Source of the DNA: Pseudomonas schmalbachii
GTDB lineage: Bacteria; Pseudomonadota; Gammaproteobacteria; Pseudomonadales; Pseudomonadaceae
DNA: 64,000 nucleotides
Assembly (NCBI RefSeq): GCF_017589465.1
Contig: NZ_JAELYA010000006.1
Location: 310,001-374,000, forward strand
Reading direction: 5' to 3'
In this document: in pieces, positions 16,461 to 27,942 of the stretch
Layout: every line of letters begins with the position of its first letter
Position numbering within the stretch: position 1 is the stretch's first letter
The notes under the pieces: model-generated
What the model was told of the DNA's origin: nothing
Database searches by the model: none
The model's input: only the letters and a program-made list of their open reading frames with translations
Made by a program: the position numbers and the translations under genes

Positions 16461-19244
16461 TTACGACGGCAGGGCGTCCCGTTGCTGGCGGTGGTCGCGT
16501 TCGCGCACCCAGTAGGCGACCAGTTCGCGCAGCTGCGACAGTTCCACCGGCTTGGCCATGTGGCCGTCCATGCCAACCAGCCGCGCGCGCTCCTTGTGTT
16601 CGCTGAGGATGTGCGCGGTGAGTGCCACCACCGGCGTGCGCGGGCGCTGCTCGCTGGCCTCCCAGGCGCGCAGGCGCTCGGTGGCGGAGAAGCCGTCGAG
16701 CACCGGCATCTCGCAATCCATCAGCACCAGGTCGTACTGGGTCTTCTTCATCGCCGACAGCGCTTCTTCGCCATTGCTGGCGGTATCCGGCCGCAGGTTG
16801 AGCTTGCCGAGCATGCCGCGAATGACCTTGGTGGAGATGCTGTTGTCCTCGGCGACGAGGATGCGGAAGTCGTTGGGCAGTTCCGCCGGCAGCGGCTCGC
16901 TGCCCGGCTGCTGGCCGTCGCCGACGTTGCTGCGCCCGCGCCGGTTGAGTTCGTCGGCGAGGGTGGCCTTGAGCGTATAGCCGGCCACCGGCTTGGCGAG
17001 GATGCGCTTGATCCCGGCGTTGCGCGCCACGACCTTGCTCGGCGCGTTGTTGATGCCGGTGAGCATGATCAGCAGCAGGTCGTGATTGAGGTTGGGGTCT
17101 TCCTTGATCTTGGTCGCCAGTTGCATGCCGGTCATGCCGGGCATGTCCTGGTCGAGCAGGACCACATCGAAATACTCGCGCAGATGCGCCTTGGTGCGCA
17201 GGTGGGCCAGCGCCTCCTTGCCCGACGACACCGCGCTGACGCTCATGCCCCAGGCACTGCACTGCTGCAGGACCACCTTGCGGCAGGTCTGGTTGTCGTC
17301 GACCACCAGCAGGCGCGCGCCCTGCAGCGGGCTGTCGAGGTCGGCGGCCGGCTGTTCGAGCAGTTGCTGGTCGAGCGGCAGGCTCATCCAGAGCGTGCTG
17401 CCCTGCTGCTCGCCGCATTCGATGCCGAATTCGCCGGACATCAGCTGGATCAGGCGGCGGGCGATGACCAGGCCGATCTGCCCCTCCTCGCCAGCCGGCG
17501 TCAGGTAGTCGCGGCTCTGCAGCTTGGCCGAGAGCAGCGCCTGGCGCTCGTAGTCCTCCAGCGGTCGGCCGCTGTCCTGCACGGCGATGCGCAGGCGCTT
17601 CTGCCCTTCCGCGCCATCGAGGGCGACCACCAGCAGCACCTCGCCCTCGTCGGTCTGGCGGAAGGCATTGTCCAGCAGGCTCAGCACCACCTGGCGCAGG
17701 CGCGTCGGGTCGCCGCTGATCACCCGCGGCACCTGCGGCTGGGTGAAGCTGATCAGCTCGACCTTCTGCTGCTCGGCCTTGGCGCGGAAGATCGCCAGGC
17801 AGTCGTCGATCAGCGCGGCGAGGTCGAACGACACCTCGTCGAGTTCGATCTGGCCGGTTTCCAGCCTGGAGATGTCGAGGATCTCGTTGATCAGCACCAG
17901 CAGTTCGTTGCCGGAACTGTGGATGGTCTGCACGTAGTCGCGCTGCTTGGCGGACAGGGTGGTGTCGAGCAGCAGTTCGGTCATGCCCAGCACGCCGTTC
18001 ATCGGCGTGCGGATCTCGTGGCTGATCTTGGCGAGGAATTCCGCCTTGGCCCGCACCTCGGCCACGTTCGCCGCGCGCCGGCGGCTGGCGTTGAACTGGT
18101 CGCTCTGCATCTTGCGGTGGCGCTCGGCCGACGCCTGGCTGAGCAGGAAACCGACGCCGGCGGTGATGCCGAGCAGACCGCTGATCAGCCACTCGCTGCG
18201 GGTCGGCACGTAGCCGAGCAGCGCCGGCAGGCTGAGGGTCCAGGCGCAGACGAAGATCGCCATGCCGACCACGAACAGGCGCGCCGGCTGGTAGCCATGC
18301 GCCCAGTAGTAGACCGAGACCAGCAGCATGCTCAGGCTCGCCACCACGATCAGCCCGTAGAACAGGGCGCCGATCGACATCGCCAGGAAGTAGTACAGCG
18401 GCACGCCGAGGACCATCGCGCCGAGCACGCCGCCGAGCAGCAGGCGCCGCAGTGGCAGGGCCGGGGTGGTATGACGGAAGAAGGCGGCGGTGTAGCCGAT
18501 GCCGCAGAACATCGCCAGCGCCAGCGCCAGTTGCGCGGCCAGCGGTTGCCAGCCCTGGTGCGCGCCGAACAATGGGCTGAAGAGGCCGAACAGCATGGGG
18601 CATGCCAGCAGCAGGAAGGCATGCACGCCGGCCAGCCAGAGCCCGCTGCGCAGACCGGTGTAGGCGAAGCGGACGAGGTTGTAGAGCAGCAGCATGGCCA
18701 GGCCGCCGAGCAGCGCGCCGAACAGCAGGGTGCGCAGTTGGTAGTCCGGCTGCAGGCTGCTTTCCAGGTTGATGCAGGGATACAGCGGATGACTGGATTC
18801 CAGGCGCAGGTAGAGGTCGAGTGGCACTGTGCTGACAGGCAGCGGCAGGAGCACGTCGCTGTTCAGCCAGGGGCGGACGTAGGACGACTGGTTGCCGGCG
18901 CTCCGATGTTCGAGCAGTTCCTGGCCCTGCAGGACGAACAGTTCGAGGCTGTCCAGGTTCGGCGCGAACACGCGCAGTTGCTGCTGCGCAGCCTGCGGCT
19001 CCAGGTGGTAGTGCAGCCAGATCGCGCCAGCATTGGCCGGGGCATGCACGTCCTCGACGTCGGAGATGGGGCTGAATTGCTGATGGAAGCGTGGCGCGAT
19101 GACATCCTGCAGATGCAGGCGCGCTTCACCGTCGTGCAGTTGCGACCAGCCGGATGCATGCCCTTCCGCGCCGGTCGAATCGACGACCAGGACAGACAGC
19201 AACACGCAAACGAGGAGTCCTGTGGCAATCCAGAGCCGGCGCAC
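16461..19244 (-). CDS. retS: Hybrid sensor kinase RetS
   Basis: A 927-residue hybrid sensor of the Gac/Rsm network, which in P. aeruginosa inhibits GacS and so shifts cells away from the biofilm mode. Domains in order: signal anchor (1-25), periplasmic 7TMR-DISM sensor (about 30-175), seven transmembrane helices (about 175-372), HisKA with H409 (in [13 protein letters not shown]), a degenerate ATPase domain, receiver 1 (phospho-acceptor Asp698) and receiver 2 (Asp843, in VLMDCEMP). This is the RetS architecture and is only about 15 residues shorter than the PAO1 protein. It lies downstream of purD in the conserved order. Confidence 0.95.
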   Translation of the reverse strand: MRRLWIATGLLVCVLLSVLVVDSTGAEGHASGWSQLHDGEARLHLQDVIAPRFHQQFSPISDVEDVHAPANAGAIWLHYHLEPQAAQQQLRVFAPNLDSLELFVLQGQELLEHRSAGNQSSYVRPWLNSDVLLPLPVSTVPLDLYLRLESSHPLYPCINLESSLQPDYQLRTLLFGALLGGLAMLLLYNLVRFAYTGLRSGLWLAGVHAFLLLACPMLFGLFSPLFGAHQGWQPLAAQLALALAMFCGIGYTAAFFRHTTPALPLRRLLLGGVLGAMVLGVPLYYFLAMSIGALFYGLIVVASLSMLLVSVYYWAHGYQPARLFVVGMAIFVCAWTLSLPALLGYVPTRSEWLISGLLGITAGVGFLLSQASAERHRKMQSDQFNASRRRAANVAEVRAKAEFLAKISHEIRTPMNGVLGMTELLLDTTLSAKQRDYVQTIHSSGNELLVLINEILDISRLETGQIELDEVSFDLAALIDDCLAIFRAKAEQQKVELISFTQPQVPRVISGDPTRLRQVVLSLLDNAFRQTDEGEVLLVVALDGAEGQKRLRIAVQDSGRPLEDYERQALLSAKLQSRDYLTPAGEEGQIGLVIARRLIQLMSGEFGIECGEQQGSTLWMSLPLDQQLLEQPAADLDSPLQGARLLVVDDNQTCRKVVLQQCSAWGMSVSAVSSGKEALAHLRTKAHLREYFDVVLLDQDMPGMTGMQLATKIKEDPNLNHDLLLIMLTGINNAPSKVVARNAGIKRILAKPVAGYTLKATLADELNRRGRSNVGDGQQPGSEPLPAELPNDFRILVAEDNSISTKVIRGMLGKLNLRPDTASNGEEALSAMKKTQYDLVLMDCEMPVLDGFSATERLRAWEASEQRPRTPVVALTAHILSEHKERARLVGMDGHMAKPVELSQLRELVAYWVRERDHRQQRDALPS

Positions 19245-19335
19245 GGTGAAATCCCTTCGGTAGGCAGTGGGCGGATTATAGTCAAGCGCCCGAATCTAGT
19301 TGTTATCCGGGCATGCCAGCGCCCGTAACGAGGAA

Positions 19336-19360
19336 GCGGGCCGCCGGAAGGCGGCCCTGC
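19336..19360 (-). terminator. Hairpin terminator after purD
   Basis: An 8-bp GC stem (GGGCCGCC / GGCGGCCC) with a 4-nt loop at 19338-19357 follows the purD stop on the minus strand. The downstream tract is pyrimidine-rich but not a clean T run, so it may be a weak terminator separating purD from retS. Confidence 0.45.
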
Positions 19361-19362
19361 CC

Positions 19363-20652
19363 TCAGCCTTCGCCGCGCTCGCGGGCGATGGCGCGATAGC
19401 CGATGTCCTTGCGGTAGAAGCAGCCGTTCCAGCGGATCTTTTCCGCCAGGCGGTAGGCCTGCTGCTGGGCGTCGGACACGCTCTTGCCGATGGCGGTGGC
19501 GCACAGCACGCGGCCGCCGCTGGTGACGATCTTGCCGTCCTTCAGCGCGGTGCCGGCATGGAACACCTTGCCGTCCAGCGCGGCGGCATCGTCCAGGCCT
19601 TCGATCACGTCACCCTTGGCGTAGTCGCCCGGGTAGCCGCCGGCAGCCAGCACCACGCCCACGGTCGGACGCGGGTCCCAGGTCGCCTCGACCTTGTCCA
19701 GCGCCTTGGCCAGCGCGGCCTCGACCAGCAGGACCAGGGAGCTTTCCAGACGCACCATGATCGGCTGGGTTTCCGGATCGCCGAAGCGGCAGTTGAACTC
19801 GATGACCTTCGGCGCGCCGCTCTTGTCGATCATCAGGCCGGCGTACAGGAAGCCGGTGTAGACGTTGCCTTCCTCGGCCATGCCGCGCACGGTCGGGTAG
19901 ATCACTTCGTCCATCACGCGCTTGTGCACGTCCGCGGTGACCACCGGGGCCGGCGAGTAGGCGCCCATACCGCCGGTGTTCGGGCCGGTATCGGCGTCGC
20001 CGACGCGCTTGTGGTCCTGGCTGGTGGCCATCGGCAGCACGTTGGCGCCATCGACCATGACGATGAAGCTGGCTTCCTCGCCGTCGAGGAATTCCTCGAT
20101 CACCACGCGCGAACCGGCCTCGCCGAAGGCATTGCCGGCGAGCATGTCGCGCACGGCGTCTTCGGCTTCTTCGAGGGTCATGGCGACGATCACGCCCTTG
20201 CCCGCCGCCAGGCCGTCGGCCTTGATCACGATCGGAGCGCCCTTCTCACGCAGGTAGGCCAGCGCCGGCTCGACCTCGGTGAAGTTCTGGTAGTCGGCGG
20301 TGGGAATCTTGTGGCGCGCCAGGAAGTCCTTGGTGAACGCCTTGGAGCCTTCCAACTGGGCGGCGCCGGCGGTCGGGCCGAAGATGTCCAGGCCACGGGA
20401 GCGGAACAGATCGACCACGCCCTTCACCAGCGGTGCTTCCGGGCCGACGATGGTCAGCTGCACGTTCTTCGCGGCGAAGTCGGCCAGTTGCTCCAGCGCC
20501 AGCACGTCGATGGCGACGTTCTCGCACTTGGCTTCGGTGGCGGTGCCGGCATTGCCCGGGGCGACGAAGACCTTCTCGACGCGCGGGTCCTGGGCGACTT
20601 TCCAGGCCAGGGCGTGTTCACGACCGCCGCTGCCGATGATGAGTACGTTCAT
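19363..20652 (-). CDS. purD: Phosphoribosylamine-glycine ligase
   Basis: A 429-residue GAR synthetase, an ATP-grasp enzyme that joins glycine to 5-phosphoribosylamine in de novo purine synthesis. The N-terminal MNVLIIGSGGREHALAWK and the ATP-grasp segments IVIKADGLAAGKGVIVA and EFNCRFGDPETQ are visible. Length and start fit the family exactly. It follows purH on the same strand across a 219-nt spacer that contains a repeat arm and a large imperfect palindrome. Confidence 0.97.
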   Translation of the reverse strand: MNVLIIGSGGREHALAWKVAQDPRVEKVFVAPGNAGTATEAKCENVAIDVLALEQLADFAAKNVQLTIVGPEAPLVKGVVDLFRSRGLDIFGPTAGAAQLEGSKAFTKDFLARHKIPTADYQNFTEVEPALAYLREKGAPIVIKADGLAAGKGVIVAMTLEEAEDAVRDMLAGNAFGEAGSRVVIEEFLDGEEASFIVMVDGANVLPMATSQDHKRVGDADTGPNTGGMGAYSPAPVVTADVHKRVMDEVIYPTVRGMAEEGNVYTGFLYAGLMIDKSGAPKVIEFNCRFGDPETQPIMVRLESSLVLLVEAALAKALDKVEATWDPRPTVGVVLAAGGYPGDYAKGDVIEGLDDAAALDGKVFHAGTALKDGKIVTSGGRVLCATAIGKSVSDAQQQAYRLAEKIRWNGCFYRKDIGYRAIARERGEG

Positions 20653-20688
20653 TGGAACTCTCCTGAACAGTTCCGGCCCGGCCGGATC

Positions 20689-20720
20689 GTTGGGTATCGC
20701 TTCGCTCCACCCAACCTACG
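20689..20720. repeat. Single repeat arm in the purH-purD spacer
   Basis: One arm of the GTTGGGTATCGCTTCGCT...CCAACCTACG family seen complete at 4028-4103. It has no partner arm nearby, so it is probably a truncated copy. Confidence 0.6.
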
Positions 20721-20759
20721 AATTCTTTACAACCAAATCTCGAGGGGCGCGATGAAGCT

Positions 20760-20850
20760 GGTAGATGCAAGGCGCCCGAGCGTTCACCAAGCGGAGTTGC
20801 CTACTGGCAATGAGCATTGGGGAACGTTCGGGCAACGCAGCAGATGCCTG
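20760..20850. repeat. Large imperfect palindrome between purH and purD
   Basis: A left arm (20760-20802) and a right arm (20803-20850) are imperfect reverse complements. The best-matched parts are CGCCCGAGCGTTCACCAA on the left and TTGGGGAACGTTCGGGCAA on the right, plus TTGCC/GGCAA around the centre. It lies in the untranslated stretch between two purine genes. As RNA it could form a long hairpin with internal loops. It resembles neither the REP nor the GTAGGTTGG family. Confidence 0.6.
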
Positions 20851-20871
20851 CTTCAGTGCGTCCTTACCACC

Positions 20872-22479
20872 TTAGTGGCGGAAGTGGCGCATGCCGGTGA
20901 AAACCATCGCAATGCCGGCTTCGTCGGCAGCGGCGATCACCTCGTTGTCACGCATCGAGCCACCCGGCTGGATCACCGCGGTGATGCCGGCCTTGGCCGC
21001 GTTGTCGATGCCGTCGCGGAACGGGAAGAAGGCGTCAGAGGCCATCACCGCACCCTTCACTTCCAGACCGGCATGCTCGGCCTTGATGGCGGCGATGCGG
21101 GCGGAGTTCACGCGGCTCATCTGGCCGGCGCCGACACCGACGGTCTGACGGTTCTTCGCGTAGACGATGGCGTTGGATTTGACGAACTTGGCCACTTTCC
21201 AGGCGAAGATCAGGTCGTGAATTTCCTGCTCGCTCGGCGCGCGCTGGGTAACGATCTTCAGATCGGCCTCGGTGATCATGCCGATGTCGCGGCTCTGCAC
21301 CAGCAGACCGCCGTTGACGCGCTTGAAGTCCCAGCCAGCGGCACGCTCGGCCGGCCATTCGCCGCATTCGAGCAGGCGCACGTTGGCCTTCGCGGCAACC
21401 ACTTCGCGGGCGGCGGCGGAGACTTTCGGGGCGATGATCACTTCGACGAACTGGCGGTCGACGATGGCCTTGGCGGTTTCGCCATCCAGCTCGCGGTTGA
21501 AGGCGATGATGCCGCCGAACGCCGACTCGGTGTCGGTGGCGTAGGCCAGGTCATAGGCCTTGCGGATGCCGCCTTCGTTTTCCGGAACCACGGCGACGCC
21601 GCACGGGTTGGCGTGCTTGACGATCACGCAGGCCGGCTTGACGTAGCTCTTCACGCACTCCAGCGCGGCATCGGTGTCGGCCACGTTGTTGAACGACAGC
21701 TCCTTGCCCTGCAGCTGCACGGCGGTGGAGACGCTGGCCTCGCCCTTCTTTGCCTCGACGTAGAACGCCGCGCTCTGGTGCGGGTTCTCGCCGTAGCGCA
21801 TTTCCTGCGCCTTGATGAACTGGCTGTTGAAGGTGCGCGGGAAGGCACCGCGGTCGGCGGTGGACAGGGTGTCGCGGGACTGGTCGATGGTGCCCAGGTA
21901 GTTGGCGATCATGCCGTCGTAGGCGGAGGTGTGCTCAAACGCCTTCAGCGCCAGGTCGAAGCGCTGGACATAGGTCAGGCCGCCGGCCTTCAGGCTCTCG
22001 ACGACGCCGGCGTAGTCGCCGGCGTTGACCACGATGGCGACGTCCTTGTGGTTCTTCGCTGCGGAACGGACCATGGTCGGGCCGCCGATGTCGATGTTCT
22101 CGATGGCGGTCGGCAGGTCGCAGTCGGCCTTGGCGACAGTCGCTTCGAACGGGTACAGGTTGACCGCCACCAGGTCGATCGGCTTGATGCCGTGCTCTTC
22201 CATCACCGCGCCGTCGATGTCGCGACGACCGAGGATGCCGCCGTGCACTTTCGGGTGCAGGGTCTTCACGCGGCCGTCCATCATTTCCGGGAAGCCGGTG
22301 TAGTCGGCCACTTCCACGGCGGCGATGCCGTTGTCCTTGAGCAGCTTGTAGGTGCCGCCGGTGGAAAGGATTTCCACGCCGAGGGCAGCCAGCTCACGGG
22401 CGAAGTCGACGACGCCGGTCTTGTCGGAAACGCTGATCAGCGCGCGGCGAACGGGAAGGCGGGTGGTTTGATCGGTCAT
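20872..22479 (-). CDS. purH: Bifunctional AICAR transformylase/IMP cyclohydrolase
   Basis: A 535-residue enzyme for the last two steps of IMP synthesis. The N-terminal MGS-like cyclohydrolase domain (about 10-200) shows [18 protein letters not shown] and [16 protein letters not shown]. The C-terminal transformylase domain (about 205-535) shows the Lys-His pair in [13 protein letters not shown]. Length and start are standard. It lies downstream of fis in the usual Pseudomonas dusB-fis-purH-purD order. Confidence 0.97.
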   Translation of the reverse strand: MTDQTTRLPVRRALISVSDKTGVVDFARELAALGVEILSTGGTYKLLKDNGIAAVEVADYTGFPEMMDGRVKTLHPKVHGGILGRRDIDGAVMEEHGIKPIDLVAVNLYPFEATVAKADCDLPTAIENIDIGGPTMVRSAAKNHKDVAIVVNAGDYAGVVESLKAGGLTYVQRFDLALKAFEHTSAYDGMIANYLGTIDQSRDTLSTADRGAFPRTFNSQFIKAQEMRYGENPHQSAAFYVEAKKGEASVSTAVQLQGKELSFNNVADTDAALECVKSYVKPACVIVKHANPCGVAVVPENEGGIRKAYDLAYATDTESAFGGIIAFNRELDGETAKAIVDRQFVEVIIAPKVSAAAREVVAAKANVRLLECGEWPAERAAGWDFKRVNGGLLVQSRDIGMITEADLKIVTQRAPSEQEIHDLIFAWKVAKFVKSNAIVYAKNRQTVGVGAGQMSRVNSARIAAIKAEHAGLEVKGAVMASDAFFPFRDGIDNAAKAGITAVIQPGGSMRDNEVIAAADEAGIAMVFTGMRHFRH

Positions 22480-22595
22480 CTGTAAACCATCTGTAGGCTA
22501 AGGAAGGTGACGAAAATGCAGTTGGAAGCCGGAAGCAGGGACGAATCCCGCTTGCAGCTTCCAGCTTCCAGCTTGTAGCTTGCCGCTCCTGCTCC

Positions 22596-22916
22596 CTAGA
22601 GCAGGTCGTACTGCTTGAGCTTCTTGCGCAGTGTTCCACGGTTCAGGCCCAGCAGTTCCGAGGCCTTGGTCTGGTTACCCTTCACGTAGTTCATGACGGT
22701 TTCCAGCAGCGGTGCCTCCACTTCGCAGAGCACCATGTTGTATACGTCCGTGACCGGCTGCCCTTCGAGATGGGCGAAATAGTTGTGCAGTGCCTTCTCG
22801 ACGCTGTCGCGAAGGGTCTGGCCCTCCTGCGTCGGCGTGGTCAGGTGCTGTTTCAGGTTGGCGTTGTCGCTCACGGGTGTAGTTCCACTCACTAAAGTCT
22901 CGGTCATCGTTGTCAT
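22596..22916 (-). CDS. fis: DNA-binding protein Fis
   Basis: A 106-residue nucleoid-associated regulator that bends DNA and activates stable-RNA and other promoters. The C-terminal helix-turn-helix [23 protein letters not shown] is complete, and the rest is almost the P. aeruginosa sequence as I remember it. The ATG at 22916 overlaps the dusB stop (ATGA), so translation is coupled to dusB. A second in-frame ATG at 22907 is possible. Confidence 0.96.
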   Translation of the reverse strand: MTTMTETLVSGTTPVSDNANLKQHLTTPTQEGQTLRDSVEKALHNYFAHLEGQPVTDVYNMVLCEVEAPLLETVMNYVKGNQTKASELLGLNRGTLRKKLKQYDLL

Positions 22917-23911
22917 GCAGCCACCCCTTTCCCATTGTTGTGGCGCTCGGCGAAGAACTGCCTGACGCTGGCGCACTGTGCATCCGTGTCCTGCAAACGA
23001 TTGAATTGGGCGCGAAACTCCCCTGCGCCCGGCAAGGTCGCCAGGTACCAGCCCGTATGTTTGCGGGCGATCCTCACGCCTTGTTCCTCCCCATAAAACC
23101 CATGCAATGCGGCGAGGTGTTCGAGCAGGATGCTCTCCACCTCATGCAGCGAAGGTGCCGGCAACTTCCTGCCGGTGTTCAGATAGTGCTCGATCTCGCG
23201 GAAGATCCACGGCCTGCCCTGAGCGGCCCGGCCGATCAGCAGGGCATCCGCCCCGGTCTGTTCGAGCACGTGCCTGGCCTTCTCCGGCGAATCGATATCG
23301 CCATTGGCGAACACCGGGATCGAAACCGCCTGCTTGATCGCCGCGATGGTTTCGTACTCGGCGTTGCCGGTGTACAGGTCGGCGCGCGTCCGGCCATGCA
23401 CGGCCAGCGCCTGGATGCCGGACTGTTCGGCAATACGCGCCACGGTCACCCCGTTCCTGTTGTCCCGGTCCCAGCCGGTACGGATCTTCAGGGTCACCGG
23501 TACGTCCACGGCGGCCACCACGGCTTCGAGGATGTCGGCAACCAGCCGTTCATCCCTGAGCAACGCGGAACCCGCCGCCTTGTTGCACACCTTCTTTGCC
23601 GGGCAGCCCATGTTGATGTCGATGATCTGCGCGCCCAGCTCCACATTGCGCTGGGCGGCTTCCGCGAGCATCTGCGGGTCGCCGCCGGCGATCTGCACCG
23701 AACGTGGCTGATCCTCGCCGTCGTGCACCAGGCGCAACCGCGACTTGCGGCTGTTCCACAAGCGCACGTCGCTGGTGACCATTTCCGAGACCACCATGCC
23801 GGCGCCGAGGCGGCGGCAGAGCTGCCGGAAGGGACGATCGGTCACGCCCGCCATGGGCGCCAGGATCAGTCTGTTGGGCAATGTGTAAGAGCCGATGCTT
23901 ACCACCGACAT
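22913..23911 (-). CDS. dusB: tRNA-dihydrouridine synthase B
   Basis: A 332-residue FMN enzyme that reduces uridine to dihydrouridine in the tRNA D-loop. Family segments are [22 protein letters not shown] near the N-terminus, [21 protein letters not shown] with the catalytic Cys, and [14 protein letters not shown]. The start at 23911 is preceded by AGGGA and matches the family length; a start 21 codons upstream is rejected. It is translationally coupled to fis, as in many gamma-proteobacteria. Confidence 0.95.
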   Translation of the reverse strand: MSVVSIGSYTLPNRLILAPMAGVTDRPFRQLCRRLGAGMVVSEMVTSDVRLWNSRKSRLRLVHDGEDQPRSVQIAGGDPQMLAEAAQRNVELGAQIIDINMGCPAKKVCNKAAGSALLRDERLVADILEAVVAAVDVPVTLKIRTGWDRDNRNGVTVARIAEQSGIQALAVHGRTRADLYTGNAEYETIAAIKQAVSIPVFANGDIDSPEKARHVLEQTGADALLIGRAAQGRPWIFREIEHYLNTGRKLPAPSLHEVESILLEHLAALHGFYGEEQGVRIARKHTGWYLATLPGAGEFRAQFNRLQDTDAQCASVRQFFAERHNNGKGVAA

Positions 23912-24126
23912 GGCATCCCTGTTATGGGGCGGAATCACGGCATCCTGCGCCAGGAGCCTATGACTCGCGGCCACCGAGCCAGCAAAAAAGGGAGGGCATG
24001 ATACCTGCTCTCGGTGACCGGATAAAGGCGATTTTGGATAAATTCTGAACAGCGGACGCCTTATTGCCGGACGTGCAAAGACGAGCGGAGGTGGCGGATC
24101 GGCACCGTCTGGACTACCCGCGCGGC

Positions 24127-25536
24127 CTATTCCGGCGAATGGAAGCTGAGGCTGTAGTTCACCGCTTTCGGACCCGGATCGAGGATATCCAGGGAGATGT
24201 GGATGGGCGTCTGCGGCGGCATTTCGGCCTTCCCGGCCAACTCCCCGCTGAGGTACTCGCTGGGCTTGAAGCGGCGACTGGCGAGCAGCTGGCCGTTGAG
24301 GTCGGCGAAGCGCAGTTCCAGCAGCGGGAACGGCTGCGAGAAGTTGGCACGGTTGTAGATGATCGCATCGACGATCAGCGCGCCGGTGAAGTCCGGATGA
24401 CTGCGCACCACCAGGTTGCTGCTGCGGATCTGCTCGACGTCCACCTTGGACGGCAGGGTGCAGCCGAGGCTCGGGCAGACCTGGGCGAACCAGGGGCGGT
24501 ACTGGTCCTGGCGGGCCAGTTCCTCGAAGTGATAGGCGATGTACTGGAAAGCCAGCCCGCCGAGGGCGACGAGGACCAGCAACAGTCCGAGGATGCGCCG
24601 GCCCCAGTGTTTCTTCGGCTTTTCCCAGTCGAGATGCAGCGGCTCGTCGCTCAGGTCGCGCAGGCTCTCATCGCGCAGCGCGGGCCCCGTCCGCGGGGCG
24701 ACCAGGACCTCCGGATGCTCGTCCGGCTCGTCCTCCGCCGCCGGCTCGTCCAGCTCGTCCACGTCATCGCGGCGGGCACTGAAGCGGGGCAGGTCGTCCT
24801 CATCCTCTTCCGCCGGACCGACGGCGGCGGCTTCCGGCTCATGGGCCGGATCGGCGACTATCGAGGACTTCGATTCGACTTCGGGCTCGGATTCATCGGG
24901 CTCCGCTTCCTCCCCGACGCTGTCGAGGCTGCCGAGGCTCGGCTCCTGGCGCGAGCTGTCCGGGGCATCCTGCTCTTCCTCCAGCAGCTCCTCGGCCCAG
25001 CGCTCATCGTACGGCGCGCGCTTGTCGTCGCCCTGTTTGAGCAGTGCATCGGCGGGCTTGGGCGCACCTTCGATGCTGAGGAACTCCTGGGACAGCTCGA
25101 ATTCGTCGAGCCGGGCCAGTTCCTCGTCGAAGTTCAGGCCTTCGAGATCGAGATCGTCGTGAATCCACAGCGTCTCGTCGCCGCCCTTCTTCGCGGGCGC
25201 AGCGGGCTGCTCCGTCGCCGGAGCGGACTGCGGCGTGTCGACGGCATGGCGCGCGGAATGGGGAGCGAGTGGCGAGCCGAGCATGGCGGCGCTGCCGGAA
25301 GGCCCGGTCGGCAGCGCCGCGGCCGGCGGCTCGACCGCTTCGGCAGCGACGGCCGGCTCCGCTGCAGGCGCAGGCTCGCTCTTGTTGCCCGACGCATCCA
25401 GCATATGTTGCGGCGCGTTGAACACCTTGAGGCACGCGCCGCAGCGAACAGCACCATTGGCCGCCCCCAGTTGCGTCTGGCTGACGCGGAAACTGGTGCT
25501 GCAATGCGGGCACTGGGTGATGAAGCTGTCGCTCAT
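24127..25536 (-). CDS. Zinc-ribbon, DUF3426 membrane protein (PA4851-like)
   Basis: A 469-residue protein of unknown function. The N-terminus is an MJ0042-type zinc ribbon (Cys9-x2-Cys12 and Cys32-x2-Cys35). A long acidic, Pro/Ala/Glu-rich and probably disordered region follows (about 45-305). One transmembrane helix is at about 313-333, and a C-terminal DUF3426 domain (about 340-465) lies outside the membrane. The layout suggests a bitopic protein with its zinc ribbon in the cytoplasm. It stands between dusB and prmA, as in P. aeruginosa. Confidence 0.85.
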   Translation of the reverse strand: MSDSFITQCPHCSTSFRVSQTQLGAANGAVRCGACLKVFNAPQHMLDASGNKSEPAPAAEPAVAAEAVEPPAAALPTGPSGSAAMLGSPLAPHSARHAVDTPQSAPATEQPAAPAKKGGDETLWIHDDLDLEGLNFDEELARLDEFELSQEFLSIEGAPKPADALLKQGDDKRAPYDERWAEELLEEEQDAPDSSRQEPSLGSLDSVGEEAEPDESEPEVESKSSIVADPAHEPEAAAVGPAEEDEDDLPRFSARRDDVDELDEPAAEDEPDEHPEVLVAPRTGPALRDESLRDLSDEPLHLDWEKPKKHWGRRILGLLLVLVALGGLAFQYIAYHFEELARQDQYRPWFAQVCPSLGCTLPSKVDVEQIRSSNLVVRSHPDFTGALIVDAIIYNRANFSQPFPLLELRFADLNGQLLASRRFKPSEYLSGELAGKAEMPPQTPIHISLDILDPGPKAVNYSLSFHSPE

Positions 25537-25606
25537 GCGGCGTTCCGACGAAAAATCAGGCGCTTAGTTTAACCCAAGGGCAACTCGGGAAGGAATTTGC
25601 CCACAA

Positions 25607-26485
25607 TCAGCGACGGCGACCACTGATGCGAATCCAGCCGTCCTTCTCGGCGGTCGGATCGAGCTCGAAGCTGTCGGCGTAGGCGGCCCGCACTTCCTCG
25701 GCCTGCTCGGCGAGGATGCCGGACAACGCCAGGCGGCCGCCCTGCTTCACCAGCGCGGCCAGTTGCGGTGCCAATGAGACCAGCGGACCGGCCAGAATGT
25801 TCGCCACTACCACGTCCGCCGGCTCGCGCGGCAGGTCTTCCGGCAGGTAGACCGGGAAGCGCGCCGGCTCGATGCCATTGCGCGAGGCGTTGTCGCGCGA
25901 GGCTTCCAGCGCCTGCGGGTCGATATCGGTGCCGACCGCCTGCCTGGCGCCGAGCAGCAGCGCGGCGATGGCGAGGATGCCGGAGCCGCAGCCGAAATCC
26001 AGCACGTTGCAGCCGGCCAGCTCCTGGCCGTCCAGCCATTCCAGGCACAGCGCGGTGGTCGGATGGGTGCCAGTGCCGAAGGCCAGGCCCGGATCGAGCA
26101 GCAGGTTGACCGCTTCCGGCTCCGGCGCGGCGTGCCAGCTCGGCACGATCCACAGGCGGCGGCCGAAGCGCATCGGCTGGAAGTTGTCCATCCAGCTGCG
26201 CTCCCAGTCCTGGTCCTCGATGCGCTCGATCTGGTGCTCCGGCAGCTCGCCGCCGGTCAGCAGTTGCAGATGGGAGACCAGCGCGGCCTCGTCGGTATCC
26301 GCCTCGAACAGCGCCAGCAGGTGGGTGTGCGACCACAGCGGGGTGGTGCCGAGGTCCGGCTCGAAGATCGGCTGGTCCTCGGCGTCCATGAAGGTCACCG
26401 AGACGGCGCCGACTTCCAGCAGGGCGTCTTCGTACTTTTCCGCCTGTTCGGGGGTGATGGCGAGTCGGACTTGTACCCAGGGCAT
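25607..26485 (-). CDS. prmA: Ribosomal protein L11 methyltransferase
   Basis: A 292-residue SAM-dependent enzyme that trimethylates ribosomal protein L11. It has an N-terminal L11-binding domain and a C-terminal Rossmann fold with [39 protein letters not shown] and the [10 protein letters not shown] motif IV. The start MPWVQVRL at 26485 is the family start; the longer open frame is discarded. It lies 90 nt downstream of accC. Confidence 0.96.
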   Translation of the reverse strand: MPWVQVRLAITPEQAEKYEDALLEVGAVSVTFMDAEDQPIFEPDLGTTPLWSHTHLLALFEADTDEAALVSHLQLLTGGELPEHQIERIEDQDWERSWMDNFQPMRFGRRLWIVPSWHAAPEPEAVNLLLDPGLAFGTGTHPTTALCLEWLDGQELAGCNVLDFGCGSGILAIAALLLGARQAVGTDIDPQALEASRDNASRNGIEPARFPVYLPEDLPREPADVVVANILAGPLVSLAPQLAALVKQGGRLALSGILAEQAEEVRAAYADSFELDPTAEKDGWIRISGRRR

Positions 26486-26575
26486 GCGATTACTCCCGAA
26501 AATCAGGCGATAGAAAATGCGAAGGAGCGGACAAGCCGCTCCTTCAGGGTGCACATGATAGCTCTTGCGAGGATA

Positions 26576-27925
26576 TCAGTGCTTATCCATACCCAGTTTC
26601 TTCTCCAGGTAATGGATGTTCACACCGCCCTTGCAGAACTCTTTATCGCGGACCAGATCCTTGTGCAGATCGGTATTGGTCTTGATGCCGTCGACGATCA
26701 GCTCGTCGAGCGCATTGCGCATGCGCGCCAGCGCTTCGTCGCGATCCTTGCCGTAGGCGATGACCTTGCCGATCAGCGAATCGTAGTTCGGCGGAACCGC
26801 ATAGCCGCTGTACAGGTGCGAATCGACGCGTACGCCGTTGCCGCCCGGAGCGTGGAAGTGCTTGACCGTGCCGGGACTCGGCATGAAGGTCCGCGGGTCT
26901 TCGGCGTTGATCCGGCATTCCAGCGCGTGACCACGGATCACCACGTCTTCCTGCCTGATCGACAGCTTCTGGCCCGAGGCGATGCGCAGCATTTCCTTGA
27001 CGATGTCGATACCGGTGACCATCTCCGACACCGGATGCTCCACCTGAACGCGGGTGTTCATCTCGATGAAGTAGAAGCGGCCGTTCTCGTAGAGGAACTC
27101 GAAGGTGCCGGCGCCACGGTAGCCGATCTCGATGCACGCCCGGACGCAGCGTTCCAGCACTTCCTGGCGGGCCTTCTCATCGATACCCGGGGCAGGCGCT
27201 TCTTCCAGCACCTTCTGGTGACGGCGCTGCAGCGAGCAGTCGCGGTCGCCGAGGTGGATGGCGTTGCCCTGGCCGTCGGAGAGAACCTGGACTTCCACGT
27301 GACGCGGGTTGGTCAGGAACTTCTCCAGGTAGACCATGGAGTTGCCGAACGCGGCACCGGCTTCGGTACGGGTCAGCTTGGCCGACTTGATCAGGTCCTC
27401 TTCGTCGTGGACCACGCGCATGCCGCGACCACCGCCGCCACCGGCGGCCTTGATGATCACCGGGTAACCCACCTCGCGAGCGATCGCCAGGGCGGTTTCC
27501 TCGTCTTCCGGCAGCGGACCGTCGGAACCCGGCACGGTCGGTACGCCGGCCTTCTTCATGGCGTCCTTGGCGGAAACCTTGTCGCCCATCAGGCGGATCA
27601 CGTCAGCGGTCGGACCGATGAACGTGAAGCCCGAACGCTCGACCTGCTCGGCGAAGTCGGCGTTTTCGGCGAGGAAGCCGTAGCCCGGGTGAATGCCGTT
27701 GGCACCGGTGACTTCAGCCGCGGCGATGATCGCCGGGATGTGCAGGTACGACTGGCCGGCCGGGGCCGGGCCAATGCACACCGCTTCGTCGGCCAGCGAC
27801 AGATGCATCAGCTCGCGGTCGGCGGTGGAGTGCACCGCCACCGTCTTGATCCCTAGCTCCTTGCACGCGCGCAGTATGCGCAGCGCGATTTCGCCACGGT
27901 TGGCGATCAGCACTTTTTCCAGCAT
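26576..27925 (-). CDS. accC: Biotin carboxylase subunit of acetyl-CoA carboxylase
   Basis: A 449-residue ATP-grasp enzyme that carboxylates biotin on AccB, the first step of fatty-acid synthesis. The N-terminal [23 protein letters not shown], the glycine loop [11 protein letters not shown] and the catalytic [13 protein letters not shown] region are intact. Length is standard. accB lies 17 nt upstream on the same strand, so they form the accBC operon. Confidence 0.97.
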   Translation of the reverse strand: MLEKVLIANRGEIALRILRACKELGIKTVAVHSTADRELMHLSLADEAVCIGPAPAGQSYLHIPAIIAAAEVTGANGIHPGYGFLAENADFAEQVERSGFTFIGPTADVIRLMGDKVSAKDAMKKAGVPTVPGSDGPLPEDEETALAIAREVGYPVIIKAAGGGGGRGMRVVHDEEDLIKSAKLTRTEAGAAFGNSMVYLEKFLTNPRHVEVQVLSDGQGNAIHLGDRDCSLQRRHQKVLEEAPAPGIDEKARQEVLERCVRACIEIGYRGAGTFEFLYENGRFYFIEMNTRVQVEHPVSEMVTGIDIVKEMLRIASGQKLSIRQEDVVIRGHALECRINAEDPRTFMPSPGTVKHFHAPGGNGVRVDSHLYSGYAVPPNYDSLIGKVIAYGKDRDEALARMRNALDELIVDGIKTNTDLHKDLVRDKEFCKGGVNIHYLEKKLGMDKH

Positions 27926-27942
27926 CGGGAACTCCCTGTGCC

